From NCBI RefSeq assembly GCF_029269835.1, contig NZ_JARJBB010000008.1:124001-188000 (forward strand): DNA of 64,000 bases. Reading direction: 5' to 3'. The position numbers were made by a program, and so were the translations under genes. The notes under the pieces are model-generated. The model saw only the letters and a program-made list of their open reading frames with translations, was not told where the DNA came from and ran no database searches. This DNA comes from Streptomyces tropicalis (GTDB lineage Bacteria > Actinomycetota > Actinomycetes > Streptomycetales > Streptomycetaceae). Positions 33,299-42,827 of this stretch are shown here, one piece after another. Position 1 is the stretch's first letter. Each line of letters opens with the position of its first letter.

Positions 33299-35383
33299 CT
33301 ACCCCCGCGGTGCGTCGCCCGACAGCTGGGCCGGGAGTGCCGTGGTGTGGGTGACGATCAGGCCCGAGACCGCTCGGGTCAGGGTCACGTACAGACGGCG
33401 CAGGCCGGTGCGCTCGTCGGGCTCGCCGTCGACCACCGCCTGCGGTTCGTCGAGGACCACGTAGTCGTACTCCAGGCCCTTGGCCAGCGAGGCCGGGACC
33501 AGGGTCAGCCGGGTCTCCCGCGTGGTCTCCTCGCCGGGGGAGAGGTGGCCGAGGCCCGCGGCGGCGAGCGCCCCGGCCAGCGCGGGCACCCGGGCGTCCG
33601 CGGCGATCAGGCCGACCGAGCCCTCGTTGCGCAGCAGTTCCGCGCAGGCCCCGACCACCTCGGCGTCCCCGCCGACCGGGCGGACTCGGAAGAAGCCCGG
33701 GTTCTCGCGCACCGACGCTACCGGCGCCAGCCCGGGGGCGATGTGCGGCAGCAGCCGGGAGGCGTAGGCGATCACGTCCGTCGGCACGCGGAAGCCCGCC
33801 GTCAGCTCCTCGACCACCCCCTCCGCCTTGCCGAGGTGGGCCAGGGCCTCCTCCCAGGACCGGGTCGCCCACGGAGTGGTGCCCTGGGCGAGGTCGCCGA
33901 GGACCGTCGCGGAGCCGGTGCTGCACCTCCGACCGACCGCCCGGTACTGCATGGGGGAGAGGTCCTGCGCCTCGTCCAGCACCACGTGCCCGAGCGAGTG
34001 GGTCCGCTCCACCAGGTCGGCGGCCTCGTCGACGAGCACGGCGTCCGCGGCCGACCACCGGGCCGCCTTCACCGACCGCACCGGCTTCGCCCACAGGATC
34101 GTCTTGCGCTCCTGCTCGGTGAGGATCCCCTCCGCGTGCGCGGCGAGGAAGTCGGCGTCGGTCAGCAGCCGCAGCACCAGCTTCGCCGGATCCACCGGCG
34201 GCCACACGGACTTGACGGCCGCCTTCACCGCGGCGTTGCGGGCGACGGCGTCCTGCACCCGGTCGTCCGGGGCCTCGCCGGCCCGTTCCATCTGCACCAG
34301 CACGGCGTGCGCGATGCGCTGCGGCAGCGCCTCGCGGGCGGCCCCGTAGCGGATGCCGCGCTCCAGCAACTCCTCCACGATGGTGCGGAGTTCGTGGGCC
34401 GGGACCCGCCAGCGGCGGGAGCCGCGGACCACCACGACCGGCTCGGCGGGCATCGTCACGTGGGAGAGCACGGCCCGCCGCAGCACCTCCGCCATCCGGG
34501 CGTCGCCCTTGACCACCGCCGCGTCCGCGTCGTCCGAGCCGCGCACCTCGACCCGGGCCACCAGGTCGTCCACCGTCGCCTGACGCACCGTCAACTCGCC
34601 GAGGGCGGGCAGGACCTGCTCGATGTAGGTGAGGAAGGAGCGGTTCGGCCCGATGACCAGGGTGCCGGTGCGGGCGAGCCGCTCCCGGTGCGCGTACAGG
34701 AGGTAGGCGACCCGGTGCAGGCCGACGGCGGTCTTGCCGGTGCCGGGACCGCCCTGCACGCAGACCGTGCCGGACAGGCCGCTGCGCACGATCTCGTCCT
34801 GCTCGGGCTGGATGGTGGCGACGATGTCGCGCATCGGGCCCACGCGCGGCCGCTCGATCTCCTGCTGGAGCAGCTTGCTGGTGGCGGCCGCCTCCGCCGG
34901 GTCCGACAGGTGCTCGTCCTCGTACGCGGTGAGGTCGCCGCCGGTGTAGCCGAAGCGGCGGCGCAGCCCGACGTCCATCGGGTCCTTCTTCGACGCCCGG
35001 TAGAACGGCTGCGAGACCGGCGCACGCCAGTCGATCACCATCGGGTCGCCGTCCGCGTCGTGCACGTGCCGCCGGCCGATGTAGAACCGCTCGCCCTCGG
35101 CGCCCTCCGCCCGGTCGGCGCCCGGGGCGTGCAGGTAGTCGAGGCGGCCGAAGAACAGCGGGGTGTCGCTGAGGTCGGCCAGCGCCTTGATGCGGTCGTC
35201 GATCTGGCGGGCGAGGACCGCGGCGTTGACCCAGTTCGCGGTGACGTCGGAGATGTCGAGCGACTCCACGTCCTCCCGCATGGCCCGCAGCGCGGCGCGG
35301 GAGGACGTGAGGTGGGTCCGCTCGCGGAGCAGCGGGTCGTCGGCGGGGCGTGCGGGTCCGGCGGACGGGGACGAGGGGGACAA
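33299..35383 (-). CDS. HelD-like UvrD/Rep-superfamily helicase
   Basis: 694 residues from a TTG at 35383, preceded by GGAGG seven bases upstream; longer frames have no such site. Residues 20-70 form a predicted coiled-coil head, as in HelD. Walker A GGPGTGKTA is at about 211-219, motif II VVLDEAQDLSPMQYR near 410, and motifs V/VI are SLAKGLEYDYVVLDEP and RRLYVTLTRAVSGL near 650. HelD proteins bind RNA polymerase and free stalled complexes, with some conferring rifampicin tolerance; a DNA helicase role is the alternative. Several HelD paralogues are usual in Streptomyces. Confidence 0.82.
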   Translation of the reverse strand: MSPSSPSAGPARPADDPLLRERTHLTSSRAALRAMREDVESLDISDVTANWVNAAVLARQIDDRIKALADLSDTPLFFGRLDYLHAPGADRAEGAEGERFYIGRRHVHDADGDPMVIDWRAPVSQPFYRASKKDPMDVGLRRRFGYTGGDLTAYEDEHLSDPAEAAATSKLLQQEIERPRVGPMRDIVATIQPEQDEIVRSGLSGTVCVQGGPGTGKTAVGLHRVAYLLYAHRERLARTGTLVIGPNRSFLTYIEQVLPALGELTVRQATVDDLVARVEVRGSDDADAAVVKGDARMAEVLRRAVLSHVTMPAEPVVVVRGSRRWRVPAHELRTIVEELLERGIRYGAAREALPQRIAHAVLVQMERAGEAPDDRVQDAVARNAAVKAAVKSVWPPVDPAKLVLRLLTDADFLAAHAEGILTEQERKTILWAKPVRSVKAARWSAADAVLVDEAADLVERTHSLGHVVLDEAQDLSPMQYRAVGRRCSTGSATVLGDLAQGTTPWATRSWEEALAHLGKAEGVVEELTAGFRVPTDVIAYASRLLPHIAPGLAPVASVRENPGFFRVRPVGGDAEVVGACAELLRNEGSVGLIAADARVPALAGALAAAGLGHLSPGEETTRETRLTLVPASLAKGLEYDYVVLDEPQAVVDGEPDERTGLRRLYVTLTRAVSGLIVTHTTALPAQLSGDAPRG

Positions 35384-35693
35384 GGCGGCGCCTCCGGTGG
35401 GCCTACGGGTCAGGCTGCTGCGGGAAGCCGTCCGGTTTCCGTCCGGGCGGCGCGACACTCCGCAAGGGAGGCGGGGAAAACGGTCAGTGTAGGGCGCGGG
35501 GAGGCGACGGAGCCAACGCATTTTCCCAGGGCGCGCCGCACGGCCGGGCGCCCTTCCCGGCCTCCCGGGCATCCCCTGGGGGAGCCCTCCGCCCGGGGAA
35601 GGGGTGGCGTCCCTCCAGAGGGGTATGCCAAGAGGAGGAGGCCGGTCCCGGGGGCCGATGCCCGTCCCGTGCCCCGGGTTCCACCATGGAGTC
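35384..35693. other. Promoter region between helD-like and small ORF
   Basis: 310 bases between divergent genes. It holds the ribosome binding site of the helicase gene and presumably both promoters. No clear -35/-10 pair or operator could be picked out. Confidence 0.4.
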
Positions 35694-35870
35694 ATGAGCG
35701 CAGCAACCATCCACCCCGTCGCGCGTCCGTCCGGTGCCACCGCCGTCAAGGGCAGCCACCGCCACCGCGTGGGCGACGTCCTGCGGGCCGTCAAGGTCTT
35801 CGCGGGCGCCGCGTTCGACGTGGTCGTCCTCGGCGAGTACGGCGAGGAGGCGGGCGTGCGTCACCGGTGA
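35694..35870 (+). CDS. Small conserved protein (58 aa)
   Basis: 58 residues from ATG 35694, with GGAG two bases upstream (tight spacing). A basic N-terminal half (GATAVKGSHRHRVGDVLRAV) is followed by a hydrophobic stretch KVFAGAAFDVVVLGEYGEE. I recall similar short proteins in other Streptomyces, which is the main support. No function known. The downstream GT87 gene starts 20 bases later. Confidence 0.6.
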   Translation: MSAATIHPVARPSGATAVKGSHRHRVGDVLRAVKVFAGAAFDVVVLGEYGEEAGVRHR

Positions 35871-35890
35871 TCACCCACTAGGGTCGCCCC

Positions 35891-37075
35891 GTGCCAGAAA
35901 GGACGGTGGCCCGCCGGTCACGCGCAGCGACGCCCGTTCTCCTGCTCGCCGTCTCCCTGGCGGCCCTCGTCGTCCTGTTCGCCGTCCAGCGGGTGCCGAT
36001 GCCCGACGCGGTGGTCTACCGCGCCGAGGGCCAGGCCGTCCTCCACGGCCGCGACCTCTACAGCTTCCGGGTCACCGAGGGGAACCTCCCGGCCACCTAC
36101 CCGCCCTTCGCGGCGCTGCTGTTCGTGCCCCTGGCCTGGCTCCCCGTCCCGCTGCTGAAGGCGGCCGCCGTCGCGGGCAACGCCCTGCTGCTGCTGTGGC
36201 TCGTCGACCTCTCCGCCCGCCTCGCGGGCCGCCCGGCCTCCCGCGCCGTGCTGTGCACCGCGACCGCCGTCGCCCTCTGGCTCGAACCGGTCTTCCAGAC
36301 CTTCGTCTACGGGCAGGTCAACCTCGCCGTCGCCTGCCTGGTCCTGTGGGACCTCACCCGGCCGCCCGGCGCCCGCGCCCGCGGCGCCGCGCTCGGCGTG
36401 GCCACCGGCATCAAGCTCACTCCGGCGCTGTTCATCGTGTACCTGCTGCTGCGCGGCCGCCGCCGGGAGGCGGCCACCGCGGCGGCCGCGTTCACGGCGA
36501 CGGTCGTCGGCAGCGCCCTCGTCCTGCCGTCCGCGGGCGTCGACTTCTGGACCCGCCGGCTGTTCGAGACCGGCCGCGTCGGCGAGGTCTGGATCGTCGC
36601 CGACCAGTCCCTCCAGGGGATGGTCGCCCGCGCGCTGCGGGAGACCGCGCCGGGAGCGGCCTGGGCGGTGCCGGCGCTCGTGGTGGCGGTGGCCGGGCTG
36701 TGGCTGGCGCGCCGCGTGCCGGACGAGCGGTGGGGGGTGCTGCTGACGGCGCTCACCGCGCTGCTCGTGTCCCCGATCAGCTGGTCCCACCACTGGGTGT
36801 GGTGCGTCCCGCTGATCGCCGTGCTGCTGGCGCAGGGCCACCGCCGCTGGGCGGCGGCGGCCGTGGTGGTCTTCACCGCCCGCACGATGTGGCTGATCCC
36901 CCGCGACGGCGACCTGGACCTGCACCTGCCGTGGTGGCAGGAGCCGCTCGCCTCGCCCTACGCGCTGCTGTCGCTGGCCCTGCTGGCCGCGGCCGCGCTC
37001 GGCGCCCCGCCGGTCGCCGGGCGGGAGGCCGGTCAGCCCTCCGACAGGATGTCGTCGGCGTCCACGATCCGGTAG
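35891..37075 (+). CDS. GT87-family membrane mannosyltransferase-like protein
   Basis: 394 residues from GTG 35891; TAGGGT (35879-35884) six bases ahead suggests a leaderless message. About ten membrane helices. The first periplasmic loop has DAVVYRAEGQAVLHGRDLYS, typical of DUF2029/GT87 polyprenyl-phosphate-mannose-dependent transferases such as PimE. TYPPFAALLFVPLAW, GQVNLAVACLVLWD and SPISWSHHWVWCVPL are further family motifs. It likely adds mannose to a lipid or wall glycan outside the membrane. The 3' end overlaps the convergent XPB gene by 43 bases. Confidence 0.85.
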   Translation: MPERTVARRSRAATPVLLLAVSLAALVVLFAVQRVPMPDAVVYRAEGQAVLHGRDLYSFRVTEGNLPATYPPFAALLFVPLAWLPVPLLKAAAVAGNALLLLWLVDLSARLAGRPASRAVLCTATAVALWLEPVFQTFVYGQVNLAVACLVLWDLTRPPGARARGAALGVATGIKLTPALFIVYLLLRGRRREAATAAAAFTATVVGSALVLPSAGVDFWTRRLFETGRVGEVWIVADQSLQGMVARALRETAPGAAWAVPALVVAVAGLWLARRVPDERWGVLLTALTALLVSPISWSHHWVWCVPLIAVLLAQGHRRWAAAAVVVFTARTMWLIPRDGDLDLHLPWWQEPLASPYALLSLALLAAAALGAPPVAGREAGQPSDRMSSASTIR

Positions 37076-38676
37076 GCGTAGCCCTGCTCGGCCAGGAACC
37101 GCTGGCGGTGGGCGGCGAAGTCCTGGTCGATCGTGTCGCGGGCGACCACCGAGTAGAAGTGGGCCTGGTGGCCGTCGGCCTTGGGCCGCAGCACCCGGCC
37201 GAGGCGCTGGGCCTCCTCCTGGCGCGAGCCGAAGGTGCCGGACACCTGGACGGCGACCGTCGCCTCCGGCAGGTCGATGGAGAAGTTCGCGACCTTGGAC
37301 ACCACCAGCACGCTGATCTCGCCCTCGCGGAAGGCGTCGAAGAGCTTCTCGCGCTGCGTGTTGGACGTCTCGCCCTTGATCACCGGCGCGTTCAGGTGCT
37401 CGCCCAGCTCGTCGAGCTGGTCGATGTACTGGCCGATGACGAGGATCTGCTGGCCGGCGAAGCGGCGGACGATCGCCTCCGTCACCTTCCGCTTGGTCGC
37501 CGTCGTCGCGCAGAAGCGGTACTTCTCCTCGGTCTCGGCGGTGGCGTAGGCGAGCCGCTCGGAGTCCGTGAGGTTCACCCGGACCTCGACGCAGTCCGCG
37601 GGTGCGATGTAGCCCTGCGCCTCGATCTCCTTCCAGGGGGCGTCGAAGCGCTTCGGCCCGATCAGCGAGAAGACGTCCGACTCCCGGCCGTCCTCGCGCA
37701 CCAGCGTGGCGGTCAGCCCGAGCCGCCGCCGCGCCTGGAGGTCGGCGGTGAACTTGAAGACGGGCGCCGGCAGCAGGTGCACCTCGTCGTAGACGATCAG
37801 GCCCCAGTCGCGGGAGTCGAAGAGCTCCAGGTGCGGGTAGACGCCCTTCCGCCGGGTGGTCAGCACCTGGTAGGTGGCGATGGTGACCGGGCGGATCTCC
37901 TTCCTCGTCCCGCTGTACTCGCCGATCTCGTCCTCGGTCAGCGAGGTCCGCCTCACCAGCTCGTGCTTCCACTGCCGGGCGGAGACGGTGTTGGTCACCA
38001 GGATCAGGGTGGTCGACTTCGCCTGCGCCATCGACCCCGCACCGACCAGCGTCTTGCCCGCGCCGCAGGGCAGCACGACCACGCCGCTGCCGCCGTGCCA
38101 GAAGTTCTCCACCGCCTGCTTCTGGTACGGGCGCAGCGCCCAGCCGTCCTCGTCCAGCTCGATCGGATGGGCCTCGCCGTCCACGTACCCGGCGAGGTCC
38201 TCGGCGGGCCAGCCCAGCTTCAGCAGCGTCTGCTTGATCTGCCCGCGCTCGGAGGGGTGCACGGCCACGCTGTCGGGGTCGATGCGGGCGCCGACCAGCG
38301 GGGCGATCCGCTTGGACTTCAGCACCTCCTCCAGCACCGGCCGGTCGGTGGTGGTCAGCACCAGCCCGTGCGCCGGGTGCTTGCTGAGCGTCAGCCGCCC
38401 GTAGCGGTCCATCGTCTCGGCGATGTCCACGAGCAGCGCGTGCGGCACCGGGTAGCGGCTGTACTGCACCAGCGCGTCCACGACCTGCTCCGCGTCGTGC
38501 CCGGCCGCGCGGGCGTTCCACAGGCCGAGCGGGGTCACCCGGTAGGTGTGGATGTGCTCGGGGGCCCGCTCCAGCTCGGCGAACGGCGCGATGGCCCGAC
38601 GGCAGCCGTCGGCCTGCTCGTGGTCGACCTCGAGGAGCAGGGTCTTGTCGGACTGGACGATCAGCGGACCATTCAC
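37033..38676 (-). CDS. XPB-type DNA repair helicase
   Basis: 547 residues from GTG 38676, with AGAAAGG upstream. SF2 helicase. A damage-recognition-like N-terminus (to about 150) precedes LRPYQKQAVENFW (Q-like motif) and Walker A PCGAGKTL near 203-210. The DEVH box YDEVHLLPAP is near 296 and LGLTATLVREDGRE is motif III. IDLPEATVAVQ, the motif V region, and QRLGRVLRP (motif VI) follow. A bacterial homologue of eukaryotic XPB/Ssl2, presumed to act in DNA repair or promoter-like opening. The upstream co-directional gene encodes a protein with an XPB-N-terminal-like domain, 97 bases away. Confidence 0.93.
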   Translation of the reverse strand: MNGPLIVQSDKTLLLEVDHEQADGCRRAIAPFAELERAPEHIHTYRVTPLGLWNARAAGHDAEQVVDALVQYSRYPVPHALLVDIAETMDRYGRLTLSKHPAHGLVLTTTDRPVLEEVLKSKRIAPLVGARIDPDSVAVHPSERGQIKQTLLKLGWPAEDLAGYVDGEAHPIELDEDGWALRPYQKQAVENFWHGGSGVVVLPCGAGKTLVGAGSMAQAKSTTLILVTNTVSARQWKHELVRRTSLTEDEIGEYSGTRKEIRPVTIATYQVLTTRRKGVYPHLELFDSRDWGLIVYDEVHLLPAPVFKFTADLQARRRLGLTATLVREDGRESDVFSLIGPKRFDAPWKEIEAQGYIAPADCVEVRVNLTDSERLAYATAETEEKYRFCATTATKRKVTEAIVRRFAGQQILVIGQYIDQLDELGEHLNAPVIKGETSNTQREKLFDAFREGEISVLVVSKVANFSIDLPEATVAVQVSGTFGSRQEEAQRLGRVLRPKADGHQAHFYSVVARDTIDQDFAAHRQRFLAEQGYAYRIVDADDILSEG

Positions 38677-38773
38677 GCGCGGCTGCCTTTCTGCACGGAG
38701 CTGCCTGCGGCCGCCGCGCCCCGGACGGCCACGCGGTACGGCCAATCCTCCAGTGTGCCCTACCGGCGGCCGG

Positions 38774-41326
38774 TCACGACGGGTCCTCCGCCAGCTCGGC
38801 CACCCCCGTGACCCGGTGCAGCGGATAGGTGCGGACCTCGTCCGCGGTGTGGTCGTACGCCGTCACGAAGCCCCCCTCGACACGGATCGGCGCGATCACG
38901 CGCTGGCTCGCGGCGCCCTCGGCGTTGACGTAGCCGATCCACAGCGCCTCGCCGGTCAGGACGGCCGCCTGCATGGTGGCCAGGGTCTCCGCGGCGGCGG
39001 TGCGGGGCAGTGCGCCGTCGGCCGGCGCGGTCGCGGCCGGCTTGCGCGGGGCGGTGGAGGCCCGGTCGCCCGCGCGGATCGCCCGGACCGCCGCGCCCAG
39101 CAGGGTCGCGTCCGGCGCCGGGGGCCCGTCCGGGACCGGTTCGGGCGCCGTGCGCGGCGGGGTGCGGTGGGCGTCGGTACGGGTCACGAGGACGTCGCCG
39201 GCCGCGGACTCGGCGGCCGGGGCGTACCCCATCGCGCGCAGGCCCTCCAGGAGCGCCGCCGGGTCCGCCTGCGCGGCCAGCACCGTGGGGGCCAGGCGGC
39301 GCAGCCGGAGCCCGGCGGACCGCTTGTCGGCGAGGATCTCCTGGAGCACGGAGTCGTCGTCGCAGCGGACGTACGCCGACGCGGCGCCCACCCGCAGGTG
39401 CCCGTGCCGGCGGGCCACGTCGTCGATCAGGTACGCCAGCGGCTGCGGCACTGGGGTGCGGGAGTGCTCGGTGAGGAAGGCGTGCAGGTCCCCGGCGGTC
39501 CGGCCGGCGTCCAGGGCCCGCCGCACGGACGCGGGCGTGAACCGGTACACCGTCGCCCCGCCCTTGGACTCCACGTCCGCGAGGACGTCCAGCACGTCCG
39601 CCAGCGGCCGCCGCAGCGGGCCGGGCGCCACCGCCGTGAGGTCGGCCTGGAGCAGGACGTGGTCCAGCGGCTCGGGCAGCAGCGGGGCGAGGGTACGGGC
39701 CGCCGCGGCGGCCGCGGCCGCCCGGTCGGCGGGGGACGGCGGCTCCGGCACGCCGTCGGCTCCCGAGGGCCGGGCCTGCCGGTGGACGGGCAGCTTGTCG
39801 CCCGGCCCCGAGGGCTCCGCCTCCCCGGCCGCGGGCGCGGCGGGCGGCGACCCGAGCAGCGCCCGCCCGTGCGCGGACAGCGCGCCCCGCCCGGTCACCC
39901 CGAGCAGTTCGGCCTCCGAGAGCGTCCACCGGGCCAGCCTGGTGCGCAGGTCGTCGTCCTGCTGCGGCCCGCGCAGCGGGCGCTCCCAGCGCAGCCGGTC
40001 GAGCAACTGCCCGGCGTCCGGCGCCGAGCCCCGCGGCAGTGCCGCGAGCAGCGCCAGCACCCGGTGCCGCACCTCCGGCGCCGCGGAGCGGTCCAGGCCC
40101 GGCCCGAGCGCCGACAGCGAGCGGTCCTTCGCGTCCCGCCCGCCGACCAGCCCCGGTGTCCGGGTCGCCGCGAGCCACGCCCCGGCGAGCCGGGTCCACC
40201 GCTCGGCCGGTGACTGCTCCCGCCACTCGTCGTAGGCCGGGGTCGCCGCGTACCGCTCGTCCGCCTCCCCGTCGGAGGCCAGCAGGCCCGCCGCGTAGGC
40301 GAGTTCCACCCAGAAGGCGGCCAGCGGCTCGGAGACGTCCAGGGCGACCGCGGTGCGCTTGAGGTCGCGCACGCTCAGGCCGCCGGAGCGCAGCACGTTC
40401 GGGCCGCCCTCGTCCCAGTCCTTCAGCAGTTCCTCGACGGTGGCGAGCGCGGTGTGGGCCTGCCCGGCCGCCGTGTCGTCCACACCCCGGGGAGGGTGCG
40501 CGGTCAGGGAGTCGAGGGCGGGCGGCAGCGGTTCGGGCGCGCGGTGCGCGCGGCCCCCGCGCAGGTGCAGGGCCGCCTCGCGGGGCAGGACGACGGTGCC
40601 GGGCGCGGTCGGCAGCAGCAGGCCGCGGTCCAGCAGCCAGCGCAGCCGGGGCGCCGGGTCGGCGGTGACCTGGCCGTACGGCGGGCCCCACACCAGGCGG
40701 TCCAGCACGTCGAGGGAGTCGGCGGGGGCGGCGGCGAGCAGCGCGGCCATCCGGCGGCGGTCCCGGAAGAGCGCGGTGAGCGCGGCCACCGCGGACACGG
40801 AGTCGTGGGTGGACGCCAGACCGGCCGCGGCCACCAGTTCCTGGATCCGTCCCGGCGACATCCCGGCGGTGGCCTCCTGCACGGTCGGGCCGAGCCCGGT
40901 CGGGGAGGGATGCTGCGGGGAGGGGGCGAGCAGCTCGCGGGCGGTGCGCACCAGCCGCAGCCGGTCGTCGCCTCCCCAGGCGAGGGCCTGTTCGCGCAGG
41001 GTGTCCACGGCGTGCGGCAGGGCCGCGGCGACGTCGGGGTCCCCGGCGTCCCCCGCCATCAGGCCGAGCAGCTCGTCGCGGGTCGCGGGGTCGCCCGCCA
41101 CCGCGAGGGCCTCCGCCGTCTGCAGGGTGAAGCGGTCCAGGCGCTCCAGGGCGCGGACCACCGACGCGCGGGTCCCGGCGCGGGTGGCGAGCTGGGTGAG
41201 GTCCGTCGGGACGGGGGTGATGAGATCGGGCCGGCTGCGCAGGAGCGCGGCCAGGCAGGCGTCGTCGCGTCCGCGGAGCGCCTCGGCGAGCGAGCGCGGG
41301 GCCGCCGGTTTCTCATCGCTGCTCAT
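38774..41326 (-). CDS. Helicase-associated protein (XPB/Ssl2 N-terminal-like domain, WYL-like C-terminus)
   Basis: 850 residues from ATG 41326. Alternating winged-helix-like segments (DLTQLATRAGTRASVVRALE) run through the first 400 residues. An XPB-N-like domain (PLDHVLLQADLTAVAPGPL near 590, and LAYLIDDVARRHGHLRVG near 660) is followed by a WYL-like C-terminal beta domain: EALWIGYVNAEGAASQRVIA, then RVEGGFVTAYDHTADEVRTY. It lacks Walker motifs, so it is not itself an ATPase. Its position just upstream of XPB suggests the two proteins work as a pair. The gene also has several Ala/Pro-rich spacers. Confidence 0.85.
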   Translation of the reverse strand: MSSDEKPAAPRSLAEALRGRDDACLAALLRSRPDLITPVPTDLTQLATRAGTRASVVRALERLDRFTLQTAEALAVAGDPATRDELLGLMAGDAGDPDVAAALPHAVDTLREQALAWGGDDRLRLVRTARELLAPSPQHPSPTGLGPTVQEATAGMSPGRIQELVAAAGLASTHDSVSAVAALTALFRDRRRMAALLAAAPADSLDVLDRLVWGPPYGQVTADPAPRLRWLLDRGLLLPTAPGTVVLPREAALHLRGGRAHRAPEPLPPALDSLTAHPPRGVDDTAAGQAHTALATVEELLKDWDEGGPNVLRSGGLSVRDLKRTAVALDVSEPLAAFWVELAYAAGLLASDGEADERYAATPAYDEWREQSPAERWTRLAGAWLAATRTPGLVGGRDAKDRSLSALGPGLDRSAAPEVRHRVLALLAALPRGSAPDAGQLLDRLRWERPLRGPQQDDDLRTRLARWTLSEAELLGVTGRGALSAHGRALLGSPPAAPAAGEAEPSGPGDKLPVHRQARPSGADGVPEPPSPADRAAAAAAAARTLAPLLPEPLDHVLLQADLTAVAPGPLRRPLADVLDVLADVESKGGATVYRFTPASVRRALDAGRTAGDLHAFLTEHSRTPVPQPLAYLIDDVARRHGHLRVGAASAYVRCDDDSVLQEILADKRSAGLRLRRLAPTVLAAQADPAALLEGLRAMGYAPAAESAAGDVLVTRTDAHRTPPRTAPEPVPDGPPAPDATLLGAAVRAIRAGDRASTAPRKPAATAPADGALPRTAAAETLATMQAAVLTGEALWIGYVNAEGAASQRVIAPIRVEGGFVTAYDHTADEVRTYPLHRVTGVAELAEDPS

Positions 41327-41514
41327 CCGACCCACGGTAGCGGGTCCCCTGCCGCGGACGGCCTGCTCGGGCGGGTCACGATCGCGGAACGCCCCACCTC
41401 GAAGGGGGCGTGGGGGCGCCGCAGGGAGGCGGCGGCCGGGGCCGTCCGTGCCGTCGCGGTGCGCTACCGTCCTCCCCACGGGGTGTCACCGCCGTCGGCC
41501 CCGGAGGGGTTTTC

Positions 41515-42558
41515 GTGGGGATCGAGAGCGACCAGGTCGTCTACGAGTACTTGAGCCGCGTCGGGGACGTGGCGCACCAGCGGCAGCTGTCCTCGGCCAC
41601 GCGGATGCGTCTGGTCTCCGAGCTGCGCAACGAGATCGACCGGCACCGGGCCCGGGCCGCCGTGGACAGCCCGGCCGCCGTCCGCCGCATCCTGGACCGG
41701 CTGGGCACCCCCGACGACGTGGTCACGGCCGCGGGCGGAGCCGCCACCGCAGGCACCGGGTACCCGGGCGGGACCGCGGACGGCGGTCCGGGTCCGGCCC
41801 CCCTCGTTCCGGTCCAGCGCGACAGCGCCGACGACGAGCCGGAGCGCCCCCGCGGGCTGCGCCGGGTCGTGCCGCGGCCGCGCCCGGCCCGCCCCGGTCC
41901 GGGCCCCGCTTCCGCGGAGCGTCCCCTGCCGCCGCACCTGGCGGGCGCCGCCGAGGTGGGCGACGCGACGACGCGGCCCGACTGGTGGCGCTCCGGCACC
42001 ACCCCCTTCGGCATCGGCGACGACGTGCCGGGCTTCGTCGGGGGCGTGGAGATCCCGGAGCTGCTCAAGGCGCCGCCGCCGAGGGAGCCGGGGCGGACCG
42101 GGCCCGGTGCCCCGGCCGTCGAGCGGGCCGCCGACGCCGGGGAGGCCGGTGACACCGGCGAGCCCGTGGTCGGCGGCAGGGCCGGCCCGGTGCGCCGCCG
42201 GCTGCGGCCGCTGCGCGCCGGCGGGTGGAGCAATCCGCTGCTGCTGATCGCGGCCGGGCTGCTCGTCTCCGGTGCCGTCCTCGGCAACTGGTTCGCCCTC
42301 GGGCTGGGCTGGGTCATCGCCTACGCCTCCCGCCGCCTGTCGCCCGCCGAGTCCAAGTGGGCGGTCGTGGGCATGCCGGGGCTGGCGGTCGCGGCGGGCG
42401 TCCTGTGGCTGTGGGGCCGCAGCACCGGCCGCTGGGGCGCCCCCCTGTCCCAGGGCCACGTGAACGCCGCCGTCACCGAGACCTGGCCGTGGGTGGTCCG
42501 GGCCGCGGCCGTGCTGTCGGCACTGTTCCTGCTCTGGCGCTCGCAGCGCAGCCGCTGA
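41515..42558 (+). CDS. Membrane protein with N-terminal HAAS-like permease-prefix domain
   Basis: 347 residues from GTG 41515, with GGAGGGG upstream. The first 70 residues (YEYLSRVGDVAHQRQLSSAT, MRLVSELRNEIDRHRARAA, ILDRLGTPDDVV) resemble the small helical prefix domain found on PadR-controlled membrane proteins. A Pro/Gly-rich cytoplasmic stretch to about 230 follows, then four membrane helices (LLLIAAGLLVSGAVLGNWFA and others). Function unknown. A degenerate repeat tract follows the stop. Confidence 0.72.
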   Translation: MGIESDQVVYEYLSRVGDVAHQRQLSSATRMRLVSELRNEIDRHRARAAVDSPAAVRRILDRLGTPDDVVTAAGGAATAGTGYPGGTADGGPGPAPLVPVQRDSADDEPERPRGLRRVVPRPRPARPGPGPASAERPLPPHLAGAAEVGDATTRPDWWRSGTTPFGIGDDVPGFVGGVEIPELLKAPPPREPGRTGPGAPAVERAADAGEAGDTGEPVVGGRAGPVRRRLRPLRAGGWSNPLLLIAAGLLVSGAVLGNWFALGLGWVIAYASRRLSPAESKWAVVGMPGLAVAAGVLWLWGRSTGRWGAPLSQGHVNAAVTETWPWVVRAAAVLSALFLLWRSQRSR

Positions 42559-42827
42559 GCCCGGCACGCGCCCCGGCCACGGACCGCCCCGGTGGGACGC
42601 CCGCCCACAAGGGGGCCGGAGCCTGCCGGGTGTCCCGGCCGGGAAGGTCCGGGCGGCGGGATGTCCGGCTGCGTGGGTCCGGAGTGGGCGGGATGTCCGG
42701 CCGGGAGGGTCCCGGGCGGGGGCTGTCGGGCGTCCCGGCTGCGTGGGCCCCGGGGACGGCCGGGCGTCCCCGGCGTGGAGCCCCCGGGAGACGGCCGGGC
42801 GTCCCTGCCGCGGAGGCCCCGGGGACA
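42559..42827. repeat. Degenerate GC-rich tandem repeat
   Basis: 270 bases with recurring GGGCGTCCCGGC and GGGATGTCCGGC units between the membrane protein and the HAD gene. No gene seen. The last part holds the ribosome binding site (GGAGG at 42812-42816) for the HAD gene. Confidence 0.6.
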
